Source of the DNA: Selaginella tamariscina
Lineage: Eukaryota > Streptophyta > Lycopodiopsida > Selaginellales > Selaginellaceae
Direction: 5' to 3'
Assembly: GCA_003024785.1 (NCBI GenBank)
Contig: PUQB01000680.1
Coordinates: 62,001 to 126,000, forward strand
Length of the DNA stretch: 64,000 nucleotides
Shown here: one piece after another, positions 12,129 to 23,414 of the stretch
Layout of the letters: each line of letters opens with the position of its first letter
How positions within the stretch are numbered: the stretch's first letter is position 1
Notes under the pieces: model-generated
Databases searched by the model: none
What the model was told of the DNA's origin: nothing
The model's input: only the letters and a program-made list of their open reading frames with translations
Position numbers and translations under genes: made by a program

Positions 12129-12458
12129 AAGAAATTGTCGCCAAACCCCTCTCTTACCTCATGCCAATGCTGAAAATCCATGTTCTCAATTGTTTCATTA
12201 CATCTGCAAAATGATAATTAGCTGACCTTAAAATTATCAAGGTATATTATTTACCTTGTTAATGTGTGACCCATGTTTGAACTAAAAGCTTCATTAATCC
12301 TTGAGAATTTATTTTCTGTACAAATATAAACGAAATATACAAAAATGCCTTATGTTACACTCATTTACAACTATTCGTCACTCTAACAATTCATTAACAA
12401 TTCTTCTTCGCTATTACCTTCTGAGTGAGGCGAAGAAGGTCTAAGCCGCTTGTGAGAT

Positions 12459-15200
12459 GGTTCAAGATCTTCTGCATCTTCTATTGATGTTTCCATGGGT
12501 AATGGAGTGTGCAATGTTCTGTACTCCTCGAGATAACTTCCGGTCTAATATCTGATTGAAGTTCGTCTCAGACTCCGACATTGAACCAGATTCGTCTTCA
12601 GAGCTATCGCACTTATCTGGAGGGAACTTTCTCAAATACTCCTTTATGGATTCGTTGGGGTAGTCAGTTGAGAACCTATCTATCCACTTGTTCAGGTCCT
12701 CAACCATGGTCTTATCCTTTTCAACGGCAAATACATGTATGCCGAAGGTAACACTCCTTCAAGACGGACCCCCTAGTGCAGTAGTCAAAAACCCACGCAT
12801 CACTGTGAGGACCCCTGATCAAGTTGACGATGCTCCGTGCCGCTTGACTTGTGATGTTTGGATAACGTACATTGCCGAATACGTCACTCTCACCTATCGG
12901 TGTATCGGATGGAGGTTCAGGGCCGTTGGAGTGCAAACAGATGCCTGGCCAGTCATTTGGAAGTTTGAAACTGTTTGGCGCATTCCTAACAACCAAGTGA
13001 ACAACCGAATCAATGCACTTCGGATCAGCATCATTCATATAAAATCCTGTCCAACGATGTTTATTCCTCTTGGCAAAGGAGAAGGCAAAGGTATCGGTGA
13101 CATGAGCAAGAATCAAGAAATAAATACCTGAAAACGTAGATATCAGTCAAGAGTGCAAGTATGAATTCAATAATAAATACCTTCTTTGTACATGCTTGCA
13201 CGGCTAAGTTTCTCCACCAAATCCTCTAGTGTCCTGTCTGTCGAAGGATTTTTTGACACCCGCCGATCCATCACGAACAATTGAAACGGTTTCCTACAAG
13301 CAGTGATGGTACCCCATAAAGTCTCCGAATCCAACAAAACATCTGTAGGGCTTGTCGTGATTCGTAGCATCCTCCTTTATAAGGTTCAACTCGGTTCTCC
13401 GCTGCTGAAGGACTGCCATAAGAGAAGGCGTCATCGCAATGTTCTCCTTTTTGGCGTTGGCGTGCAATAGATTCTTGCCCAGATCTTCCGATTGATTCAC
13501 CCATTCGACAAGCATATCATCGTTTGTCACATGCAAATATTTGTTGACCTCTTCGTATGTTGAAGCCGAAATCCAACCCAGTTTGTGGCAGTGTATTCCC
13601 AACCACTCCTTGAAGTGCCTGACCGTCTTCAACTCCATTGCCTTGAGATGAAAAGGAGAGGTGGGGCTGCTGTTGTTAATCTGTAATTTGCCATCAATCA
13701 CCAAATCAGCCAAGACTTCCATCTCCTCCATCGTTGTTCCATTTAAAGGCTTCAACCATGTGAGCTTGAAATCGTTGTCTACATCCTTTATAGATTGAAC
13801 AGACTTAGCCTTCGGCGTCTTACTGGGTTTCTTTGCAGACTTCTCTGAGGGCTCCACTTCACTTGTCTGCTTCTTCTTCAGTGTTCCTTTTGCAAAGGAT
13901 TCCATAATCCCCAACCATTTGCAAAGATCCTATCCTCGGGACAAGAAATCAACATCATCAAAAAGGATGTTTCCTTCCCGCCCACCTGGGCAAAATCAAC
14001 TGCTACAATTTCTTCAACTCTCTGAGAAAAAAGATTAATATACCGGCGAGATAAATCCCGCCCAAACAATTTGCTTACCCGGTAGTCCGCAGATTGTGTA
14101 TTCCCTGCGGTAGCTCTTTGTGGTCGCTGAAGAGATTCCCACACGGCTCGCGTGTGTTTGAACTTCTCCCATATTTTGCTGTTGTAGTGGTTGGTGTCTG
14201 CAGCGTCCCATTCCGCCGATAACTTATGGTACTGCTCGATTGTGAGATTCGGCTTCGCTAAAAACGCCGATCTTTTCGTCAGCTTCTCACGGGTATGCTC
14301 GGAAAGTTTTGTTGCCATCGTTCCTTTGTTGTGTTCGTCGAGAAGTCGTTGGGCTGCCGTTATTGTGTGCTGGGCCACTAATGATGTAGTACTTAACTGA
14401 TTTTCTATTCTCCGTCTGAACCTTCCTCATTTGTTCTGGTGTTGTGATCCACACTTTGTCAGCGCCTTTGTTTTTCGTAGTATGCGCACAAAACAGCATT
14501 ATGTGGAACGGTGTAAGAATTGTCGTCCTTCATCTTCTCCATGAGCTCAGCTACACGTTCCTGATTCAGTGGCCTGTAATGAAGTTTGGGTTGACGCTCC
14601 CGAAATTTGCTAAGCAAATTGAACGTGATCTGTAAAGAACCTGAGACCAAGCCACCCTCTCAATCTCCTTTATGATGTCGCAGTGTTCTTCTTCAATGTG
14701 AAGAGGGACGATTGCTCCACTTGCTGATTTTTGTATTGTGAAACAATATCTCCTGACAATACACCTACTCGATAGTCAGAAGATCTTCGAAGTAGACATC
14801 CAGATGGATCTCAAGCTTTCGTGAGTTGAAGAAGAACTCCAAGGTCAACATCATTAGTGAACACGTGAACGTCATTATCACAAGTAACAAAACCACCCGA
14901 AATTAATGTTGTAACTGGCAACCTCTGGATCCGAGAACGTGACATTGGATGAACGAGGCATATGTGTCGAGCATCGTTCAATCTGGGTTCACAACATGCT
15001 TTCGGATGCTTGACTAGCACACCCACTTTCCATTGTTTGCTTGTCCATGCGATGTGACAGAGGTTAGTTTGACAGCAACATGGTTGTTCCAATGCGCTTC
15101 CCGTTTAGTTTGAAATATGGCCAAGTTGATTCCAGAATTCCCCTGCCCATTCTTCTCCTGCTCTCGTCTTCAATGTGACTTCAATTCCACATCTGAATAC
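12459..15200 (-). pseudogene. E2 cargo: ParB-like plus MTase-like multi-exon gene, frames broken
   Basis: Read on the minus strand. A ParB-like part at about 14650-14300 contains 'RPLNQERVAELMEKMKD' and then 'YYIISG' followed one frame away by 'QHTITAAQRLLDEHNKG', the counterpart of the ParB DGxHR motif. A helical charged region and a Lys/Ser-rich linker (13914-13800) follow. Next is 'DVLLDSETLWGTI' (about 13345-13310) at the motif IV position. After a 57-bp intron (13131-13187; GTATTTATT...TTTTCAG) come 'IYFLILAHVTDTFAF', then 'DAWVFDYCTRGSVLKECYL' and, after a one-base shift, 'GIHVFAVEKDKTMVEDLNKW'. These match motif I and the following acidic strand of a beta-class N-MTase. The C-terminus is acidic. 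DPPY is not present, so methylation activity is doubtful. The single-base shifts could be sequencing errors. Exons upstream of 14700 are not resolved. Confidence 0.55.
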
Positions 15201-15605
15201 AAAAATGATTAGTTCAAGCATATCGAGTATAACAGATTTTATTTTAATTCTTACCAGAATTTTGACGACGACTCCATACTAATGACTCGATCTCCTTGTT
15301 TAATTAAATCGTCCTTCTGGAAAATAATACACTATGAATACAAATTATATAAAAACGCACACACACTTGTATAAACCCGAATATACAAAAATAATACAGA
15401 GAGAAGTAGACGGAATTAACTATCCAAAGCTCACCTTTGTGCTAGTTTCAAAGGAAAGATAACATTTCGTTTTAGAACACCACAAATGTGAGCTCTGGAC
15501 AGTTTTACATAGTTTCCTAGCTTTTACTCGAAATATTATGATAAGATGATAAAAGTAAATAAAATGAGATATACAACTTATATATACTACACATATTATT
15601 CACAT
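15201..15605. other. 5' region of the E2 cargo gene
   Basis: No domain-bearing frame. A minus-strand acceptor-like 'tttttgtattcag' at about 15195-15207 suggests that leader exons lie here, between the coding part and the palindrome array. Otherwise it is AT-rich. Confidence 0.35.
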
Positions 15606-15611
15606 GGAAGG

Positions 15612-16590
15612 TGCGGCGGGATTAATCTTGCCACTCCTTCAATGCCTCCTGAAAGAGTGGGCGGGATTAATCTCGCCACCTTTCTGGAGGCCTTGAACGG
15701 AGTGCGGAATTAATCTGCCACCCTTCTCGGTCTCAGAGAGAATTGGGCAGGATTTATTTGGCACACCCTTCAGTGACTCCAGAAAGGAGGTGGGATTAAT
15801 TCGCCCACCATGTAAGGGATGGTTAAATGGAATTTTGCCACCCTTCCCCGTTCTTCCATTGGTATGTTGTAAACCTTCTACGTCTCAGACAGAAACGTTG
15901 GGATTGGTCCGACTCACCAATGGAGAAAAAAAGGAGGTGGTAGGATTCATTTCCAACAGGCAATTGAAGGCTCGCGGGATTAATCCCGCCGCCAGGGTTC
16001 ACTCGGTCCCTATGCGGCGGGATTAATCCCGCCGGACGCCAATTCCCTGCTCGAAATCGGGCGGGATTAATCCCGCCGCCTAGGCCCTTTAGGCAGGCCT
16101 TGGCGGCGGGATTAATCCCGCCCAATTCCGTGCAGGCAGCGGATTAATCCCGCCGCCCCGGCCCTTCACTTGGGCCCTAGGCAGGGATTAATCCCGCGCG
16201 TACGCATGCCCTGCGCGGAATCGGCGGGATTAATCCCGCGCTTAGGCCTTCAGGCAGGCCAATGGCGACGGGATAAATCCCGCCCAATTCCGCGCAGGGC
16301 ATGCGTACACGGCGGGATTAATCGGCCAGGCCCTTCACTTGGGCCTTAGTCGGCGGGATTAATCCCGCCGGACGCCAATGCCTGTGCGGAATCCGGCGGG
16401 GATTAATCCTGCCGCCTAGGCCCTTCAGGCAGGCCAATGGCGGCGGGATAAATCCCGCCCGATTCCGCGTAGGACATGTGTACCCGGCGGGATTATCCCG
16501 CCGCCGAGTGGCTAATTATATAGCGTTGGGATTAATCCCACCGCTACACACGTCTCACCATATAGCAGCGGGATTAATCCGCTGCTACAC
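15612..16590. repeat. E2 palindrome array, left block (about 20 units)
   Basis: About 20 copies of the perfect 18-bp palindrome GGCGGGATTAATCCCGCC or close variants, spaced mostly 40-47 bp from 15973 onward and more loosely before that. Spacers contain secondary motifs such as 'cttaggcccttcaggcaggc' variants. Units nearest the cargo gene (15612-15810) are more degenerate than central ones. The block lies directly upstream of the minus-strand ParB-like gene. Iterated palindromes next to a ParB-like gene recall parS clusters in form; binding is inference. Confidence 0.9.
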
Positions 16591-16975
16591 ACACACACAC
16601 ACAGATATATACAGATTATACAGATACTGGTACACATAATATATGTATGTATACATAGGTATATATATATATATGTGTGTATATGTATATCGTGTGTATG
16701 CATGTGTGAAACAAATAAAATCATACAGATAAACAAACACACACACACATATATATACAGGAGTGTGCGTGTGTGTGCGAGAGATACAATTATCAAATCA
16801 ATAAAATTATACAGATACACACACACACACATATATATAGATAAATAAATAGAATATATATATATATATATCTGTGTGTGTGTGTATATGTATATTAATA
16901 TCTGTGTGTGTATATGTATACGAGTGTGCGTGTGTGTGAGAGATAGAGATCTATAGAGAAGAGAGAGAGAGAAGG

Positions 16976-17007
<32 letters not shown>

Positions 17008-17175
17008 ATATATGTATACGAGTGTGCGTGTGTGTGCGAGAGATAGAGATCTAAATTATATTATTAAGATACACACACATATAAATATATATGTGAATAA
17101 AAATAAATAAATATCACAAATAAACGCAGAGGAGTGTGCGTGTGAGAGAGAGAGAGAGAGAGCTCACCTGTGTGA
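16586..17175. repeat. Microsatellite cluster
   Basis: Runs of (AC)n, (TA)n, (TG)n and (AG)n, for example AC at 16586-16602, TA at 16977-17002 and AG at 17144-17162, interspersed with repeats of 'gagtgtgcgtgtgtg' at 16762, 16922, 17019 and 17131. The latter make a loose higher-order repeat. Confidence 0.8.
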
Positions 17176-17345
17176 GAGAGAGAAGGGATTTCGCTGCCGC
17201 CGCCGCCGCTGCCTTACAACCTAGGAATACCAAAACCCTAAAAGGAATAGAATATATATTAACCCTAATCAAATATTCCTTTTAAGAATATACTTAAACC
17301 CTAAAAAGAATAAACATAGATTCGCCTTAAACGAATATTCTTCAT
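17176..17345. promoter_or_regulatory. Telobox-like cluster between the two palindrome arrays
   Basis: After a CCGCCG run (17196-17212) the sequence has 'aaaaccctaaaagg', 'ttaaccctaatc' and 'ttaaaccctaaaaag' within about 80 bp (17230-17300). These match the plant telobox core AAACCCTA, common near plant transcription starts and bound by TRB/AZF-type factors. Its place in the central non-coding part of E2 suggests a shared promoter zone; this is inference. Confidence 0.4.
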
Positions 17346-18965
17346 ATTATCAGCGTGTCGTGTGCGTGGTGTATCACATACACCCCAAGAATAAATCATG
17401 CAAGGTTTAACACGTGTGTGTCCATGAGAGTGTTAAAGTTTCACATGCAGCGATACATAATACACACATAGTATTATACACATAGACATACATACATATT
17501 AGTATATATTAATATTAGAGAGACAGAGTAACAGGATCAGTATGGTGTGTATGTATGAGAGAAGAGTGACAATACATATTATGGATCATGCATGGTGTGT
17601 ATGTTGAGAAAAAGAGACAGTACATATTTACATGGATCACATGTGTATGTATGAGAGAAGATAGAGTGTTAACAAATTAAATCATACACATTGGATATAT
17701 TAGTACACACATATACATACACACGTGTATACACACAGAAATACATATATATTACATGTGTAAATTCAATGTGTTACATCACACACACTGAGTACATATA
17801 GATCATACATGCGTTGAATGTTTTTCAATAAAGAAGCAACATATAATTTCTCAAGTTTGGTTTAGGGCAATGTGCATGTGTGTGCATATGTGTCTCTGTA
17901 AGTGCTTCTAATGTGTGCACATGTATATATAAATTTATGATTGTGTTATATATAATATGTGCAAAACAAACATCGAATAATTAAGAAAATAATATTAATA
18001 TACACACTATGAACATATTTTAAATTATACATAATAATATATGATTTTATCTAATATAGCCATATATAGTTTTAATAATATATATTAATTTAATATTGAT
18101 AATAAGGTTTAACACTAGAATATTCTTGAAATAATAACAAATTAATTGAGAAAATCCCATTAATATATACGAATACTGAGATAATTAAAATAAGACTAAT
18201 TTAATTATGATAATTAGGTTTAATATGGAATATTCTTCGAATATTAAGAAAATAATAAAGAATATCCCATTAATAGTAGGAAATGTAAATTAATTACTCG
18301 AGTAATTAAGAAAATAATAAATAAACAGACTATGAATATATTTTAAATGATACATAATAATATATCAATTTATTTATTGTATTAGTATATATATATAATA
18401 TAAACTTAATAATATATACTTGAATATTAAGAATGTAGAATAATTACAAAAATTTCGTAATATTAAACAGCTTGAAGCACTTGAATGACATTAAATGCAA
18501 TTTTAAAACACTCATTGGAATTAAGTATATATGTCAGACTGTCGGTTATTTGTTTCAACTCATCTTAAATTTTCTTTTCTGTTATTTCAAAAATTTCGAA
18601 TTTCTGACATAAGTATTATCAGTCTGACATGTAAATTTGAAAATACATTTAATTTCCCACTCAAATTCAGATCTGGTTCTTTCTCCGGCAAGGGTTTCTT
18701 CATTTTCACTCTTCAGATTTTCTTTTTTCTTCTTAGTGATCAGCTCAGGAGCGACATTAAATTGGGTGCGCTATTGTTTATAGGAAAGCACGGCGCCTTC
18801 AGTGCTGTTTACAAGTAAGTATTATAAACAAATTTAGATATATTATAAAGATTCACTCTCTTACATTCTCTCTTAAATTTTAAATTTAGGGATTTAGGAA
18901 TGCATTAGGATTACAATATATTTGTTAGGGATTTATCCCGTTTAAATATACTTTTAACTTAGTAT
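17346..18965. other. AT-rich central region of E2, possible leader exon near 18530-18814
   Basis: Mostly AT-rich with scattered TG/CA repeats and no domain-bearing frame. A segment at 18531-18814 is less AT-rich and ends 'gtttacaag' before GTAAGTATT, a good donor site. It may be a non-coding leader exon of the transposase gene, whose first recognised coding exon opens after an acceptor at 19960. Confidence 0.35.
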
Positions 18966-18969
18966 TCTC

Positions 18970-19815
18970 GGTTAGCCGGGCGGCGGGATTAATCCGGCCA
19001 TTTTTTTTGCTCTTTGAAGAGGTGGCGGGATTAATCCCGCCACCATCTCTTTCATAGCTATGGCAGAATTAGTTCGGGCAATGCTTTCCGCCTCTTAAAA
19101 AGAGCGGCGAGATTAATCCCGCCGATAACTCTCTCAACTGATAAATGATTTACTTGAATTTATTAAAAGAGTTGTCGGCGGGATTAATCTCGCCAACCAT
19201 TTTAGGAGGCAGAGAAGGGGTGGCGGGATTAATCTCGCCACTACTTCCCTGTTTTAAATATTTGTGGGCAGAATTCATCCCGAATCTCTTTGAAATCATA
19301 GTTTCGGAGAGAGTTGTGGGCGGGATTAATCCCGCCGCTTTCCCCGTCGTCAGAGTTGTGGGCGGGATTAATCCCGCCGCCTATTCTCCGTCTTCAGTGT
19401 TGTGGGCGGGATTAATCCCGCCCCCTCCCTCGTCGGAGGAATTTGCGGCGGGATTAATCCCGCCGACTCTCACAGATGAGGAAGATCCGCGGCGGGATTA
19501 ATCCCGCCGGTACTTCCTAGTCGGAGGGAGCCCGCGGCGGGATTAATCCCGCCACACTTCCTCGTCGGAGGGACCCGCGGCGGGATTAATCCCGCCGCTA
19601 CTTCCTCGTCGGAGGGAGTCTGCGGCGGGATTAATCCCGCCGGTACTTCCTCGTCTGAGGGAGCCCGCGGATTAATCCCGCCGCCTCTCCGACGGGGTAG
19701 AGTCGGCGGCGGGATTAATCCCGCCGACTCTCTCCGATGGGGTAGAGTCGGCGGCGGGATTAATCCGCCGACTCACTCTGAAGGGTAGAGTCTGCGGCGG
19801 GATTAATCCCGCCCA
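18970..19815. repeat. E2 palindrome array, right block (about 19 units)
   Basis: About 19 copies of GGCGGGATTAATCCCGCC and variants. From 19317 to 19815 they are nearly perfect with a very regular 43-44-bp period; the two degenerate units are at about 19065 and 19265. Spacers contain a second inverted repeat, 'cttcctcgtcggagggag' and later 'ctctccgatggggtagag'. The block lies just upstream of the transposase gene, so the two blocks flank the central region and face the two divergent genes. Confidence 0.9.
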
Positions 19816-19960
19816 TCAGTTATATTAATAAAGCATGAGATATTATTTTATATATAATTATGTATTATTGCACATGCATATTATTAAGCAACTGCAGTTA
19901 TGATTTCTTACAAATATTGCATAAACAGATATCATAAATAACACAATTTTTTATGTGCAG

Positions 19961-22797
19961 GACAATATGTATAATACTGGAGATAAAGTATGTCTTCTTC
20001 GGAACAACGAGATAGTTGGCACTGGAACTGTGGAAGTTCGAGATGATAATGCATCATGTCACAATATTGCCCAAGGATCTTGTGTGTACGTATGGGTGAA
20101 CACCATTTTCAAGCATGTTGAGGTTCCTGGAATGGAATTTGAGGAGGGTTCTCCTGTATTGTGGAATTTGGATGAAGTCAAGGCTGACACAGAATATACA
20201 GAGTCACAAACAAACAGTAGCACGAGTTTTCCAGATGATGGCTTGCCTGCTGTGATGGATGAGGTGATTCTCTTTCTTCATGAGATTGAGGTTGGGAGAG
20301 GCATCATCACAGCTATAAATCCAATGGAAGCAGTGTCAGAAGAGAAACTAGGGTCCGACTTCGTGGGTGTAGTTGTGACAGAGGTTTCACCTAATGGCAC
20401 TTTGCATCCTGGATCCCTCGTGAGGTGGCGAACATCTGAATTAAGACGGCAAGATGGTTCAACATATTCTGGGTTGGATTTCAATAATAACAACCCGGAA
20501 GAACAACTCATATTTGAAGAGGTTCCTTGCATTGGTCCTATTAAAAGAAAAAGGCGATTCATGGGTTGCAGATCTTCCCCTACATGTTTCAGCAAGAGGA
20601 TGAAGATGGATCCTACATCTTCCGAAAGTGTTACGAGCATTTCCACGATTGACTGGCAAGAAGAAGTGTTGTCAGATGGCAGACCGGAATGAAATTACCC
20701 AATGTAGACATGTCTTTCGTACGCTCACCCAAAAGCAAAGGCATGAGTTTGTATATGCTGCACTAACTGGGTGTATTGATGGAATGGCTTCGGACACAGG
20801 TTATCAGAGTACATCCATGGTATTTAATAAGGTGGCCATCTGCTTCAAAGCTTGGTACAGTATATATGGGATCCCAAAGACCACGTTCTACCGTCGGAGG
20901 GATGAGTGGTTAGATGGAGCGCGAACCTCAGTACATGGGAACACTGGCTTGGTCAAAACCCGCTCTCACATTATGGCAGCCATAGAGATACTCAAGGCTT
21001 TTGTGGAAGCAAATGCAGACAGGATGCCTCACAAATGCCGAACCACAAATGCAGGGGTCAGGGAAAATCTCAAGGTTTTGCCTTCGATCTACACTCAATT
21101 GAAGCTGTGTGAACATGTGAACAAGTGCCTCAGCTTGATGGGGCTGCAAGCAATCTGCACTGGTACCTTCAACAACATATGGAATACTCATTTTAAGGAT
21201 GTGGAGATTGCAAAACACTCTAGCTTTTCCAAGTGTGACACTTGTACATCATTGAAGGCTGCAGAGGCTTGTGCAAAAACCTTGGTGAGATCACTGCCAT
21301 TCAAAAGAAGATGGAGGCCCACATGATTGCGCAACAAACTTGCCGGTCTCAGTACTATGCACACCGCATGCTTTCTGTGTCACGCCCATCAGAGTACCTG
21401 TGCTTGATCCATGACAAGATGGATCATTCAAAGACCAGCATTCCAAAGCTCGTTGCAACACCAAAGTGCCTTGGAAATGTCATGAAACTTCCGATTTCAT
21501 TGACATGTGCTAACACATGGACACGGTTGTGAATCATATGGACACTTTTCACTTCCACATTGGTCTAGCGACTCCAATTTCACTATTGGGTCGTTGGCCA
21601 TGTGTTTCAGAAACCTTGAAGCCCACTCACAGACAAGTCCTATCGGTGATCTCAAAGTGAAGAAACAACACCTTCAACCTTTACATAATGCTCTCATGAA
21701 CACGTCTGCACTTGAGGCTACTTGGGAATATGAGAGGCATTGTCAGCAACCTGCACAAAAAACAGATGGCCCTGTTGAGAGTTCAGGTTCAGTGGAGGGA
21801 TCTAGCTCAAATAGTGTACATGTGTCCTCAACATCAAATAAGCTTCCTCGTCATTTGCTTTTACAGATGGATAATTGTGCAGGCGAGAACAAAAATAGGT
21901 AAATCATTTTACTTAAGGGTTTCTCAAGCTCATACTTACTTTTATTTTCTAGATATGTGCTAGCATACTTGTCAATGCTTGTTGCCAAAGGTGTGTTTGA
22001 AACAATCACGCTCAGTTTTCTTATGGTTGGTCACACTCATGAAGATATTGATGCGTTCTTCAGCAAGGTCTCCAACTCTACAAAAAGGACAAGTGCACTT
22101 ACCTTACCGCATATGATGAATCTTTTTGAAAATTGCATCTCCAAAAAAAGTTGTGCTTTGCTTGTGACTGAGGTGCCAGACTTCAAAAAATTTCTCAAGG
22201 AGTATATAAAAGAGGGAGTGATTCTTTAGTTGGTCACCTTGTGCCGCTACAATTCTTTTTCTCATACGAGATGGTATACCTATTATGCAGTACAAGTTAC
22301 GGCCATCAGAGCAGGAGTGGTTACCGAAAGAGGGGTTAATGCTCTTCAAAAGTGGAGAGAATGGAAAGCCACTTCTCCCAGAAGGACAACCAGACCCTAT
22401 TCCATTGAGTGCCCAGCTCAAGGAACAAGAGGTTATTATTGATGGCATCAAAAATATGTGGCATGGGTTCAAAAATCGATGCCAAAGAATTTGATAAGGC
22501 AACTGGTTACTCAAACTATATAAGCATGTGGTTGACTATTGGGAGACTGTTGTTCGAGAGTTGGAAGGGCCTACTATCACAAGTACAGAATTGCAACCCT
22601 TTCTGGCCTAAAACAAGGTGGCGAGAAGATTAAAATGACATCACTGAGCACAGACGACATAGAAGCCAATAGTGATGTGGAAGTGCAAAACCCCACACTT
22701 GACACACCTGAAGTAATCACAAAAAATAGTATTGTTAAGGTTGCATGGTTCAAACCACAAAAAAGGCGACACGAGAAGGAGAGCGAAAAGATATAAT
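19961..22797 (+). pseudogene. E2 transposase, DUF7869-type, multi-exon with frame breaks
   Basis: The coding exon opens after an acceptor at 19960 (ttatgtgcag), and the likely start is ATG at 19967 (MYNTGDKVCLL). An upstream in-frame ATG at 19955 lies inside the acceptor. The N-terminal module 'VCLLRNNEIVGTGTVEVRD' and 'GSPVLWNLDEV' resembles SH3-like domains of plant transposon proteins. After a stop/frame change near 20690 come 'GIPKTTFYRRRDEWL', a Cys cluster 'SKCDTCTSLKAAEACAK', 'IHDKMDHSK' (about 21410), 'LQMDNCAGENKN' (about 21870) and, after a 54-bp intron (21899-21952), 'GHTHEDIDAFFSKVS'. These Asp/Glu blocks are the DUF7869 core and look like a DDE/DDD catalytic set. The C-terminus has 'QYKLRPSEQEWLPKEG'. 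Frame breaks near 20690, 21290, 21530 and 22230 leave no single intact frame. Confidence 0.7.
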
Positions 22798-22799
22798 GG

Positions 22800-23414
22800 A
22801 TGCCTATAGAAAACATGGTCTCCTAATCAAAAAGACCCAGCATGTTTTATAAATGTTAAATCCATTCGATATGGGTGGATTCAAGAAGCGTTGATAAAGT
22901 CACGATTAACAAAACTGCAAGGGAATGTATGTTTTCTGAAGCTTAAAGCAATTACAAAATTATAAAATATCATATATTTAATATTCATAATTATTATAAA
23001 CTCTTTAATAATAGTACAAATGTTTACTTAACTATAAATTTAAAAAATGATATGGAAGATTGACTATATTATTATAGGATTTATATATAATTATTACTAC
23101 TACAAATTTTTAATTAATAATGTTATATTTAAATATTAATATTTTAATAACAACATCAATATTATATAATGTACCCTTATGCTCTTCCTTAATTATTATA
23201 TTAGGCAATATATTATATAATTAACCTTCTACTTTTATAATGTTATTAATTTTTGTTCAATGAATGCTATAATTTATTAAAGGGTAAATACAAATAGAAT
23301 ATTTTAAAGAATATTCTATTTTCAAACATATATTCTAAAGAATATTCCTTTAATATTAGAAAATGCTAATTAAATAGCTAAAATGCTAATTATAGGAAAG
23401 GGACTATAGCCATG
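22800..23414. other. AT-rich 3' terminal region of E2
   Basis: Non-coding, very AT-rich, ending ...'tatagccatgccc'. Its first 280 bp are nearly identical to 63720-64000, confirming membership of the repeat family. Confidence 0.6.

Larger units (their letters stand above)
10656..23414. mobile_element. E2: DUF7869-type DNA transposon with ParB/MTase-like cargo and palindrome arrays
   Basis: A block of about 12.8 kb interrupts the E1-A transposase. From left to right it holds an FCP1-like phosphatase gene (-), a ParB-like/MTase-like gene (-), a palindrome array, microsatellite and AT-rich DNA, a second palindrome array and a DUF7869 transposase gene (+). The outer sequences start with GGGCATG (about 10656) and end with CATGCCC (about 23414), a possible short TIR; I could not find a matching target duplication. 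The 3' part from about 22300 recurs at 63111-64000, which shows that it is a repeated element. Exact boundaries are uncertain by tens of bases. Confidence 0.65.

Noticed and set aside
16512-16832. A 106-residue reading frame rich in Cys, Ile and Tyr
   Set aside because: It is translated from CA/TA microsatellites and has no independent support.
17176-17300. Interstitial telomere array
   Set aside because: Only isolated AAACCCTA-type motifs, not tandem TTTAGGG repeats.
15612-19815. CRISPR-like regular repeats
   Set aside because: The repeat is an 18-bp palindrome with short, related spacers, in a eukaryotic transposon with no cas genes. It fits an iterated protein-binding site, not CRISPR.
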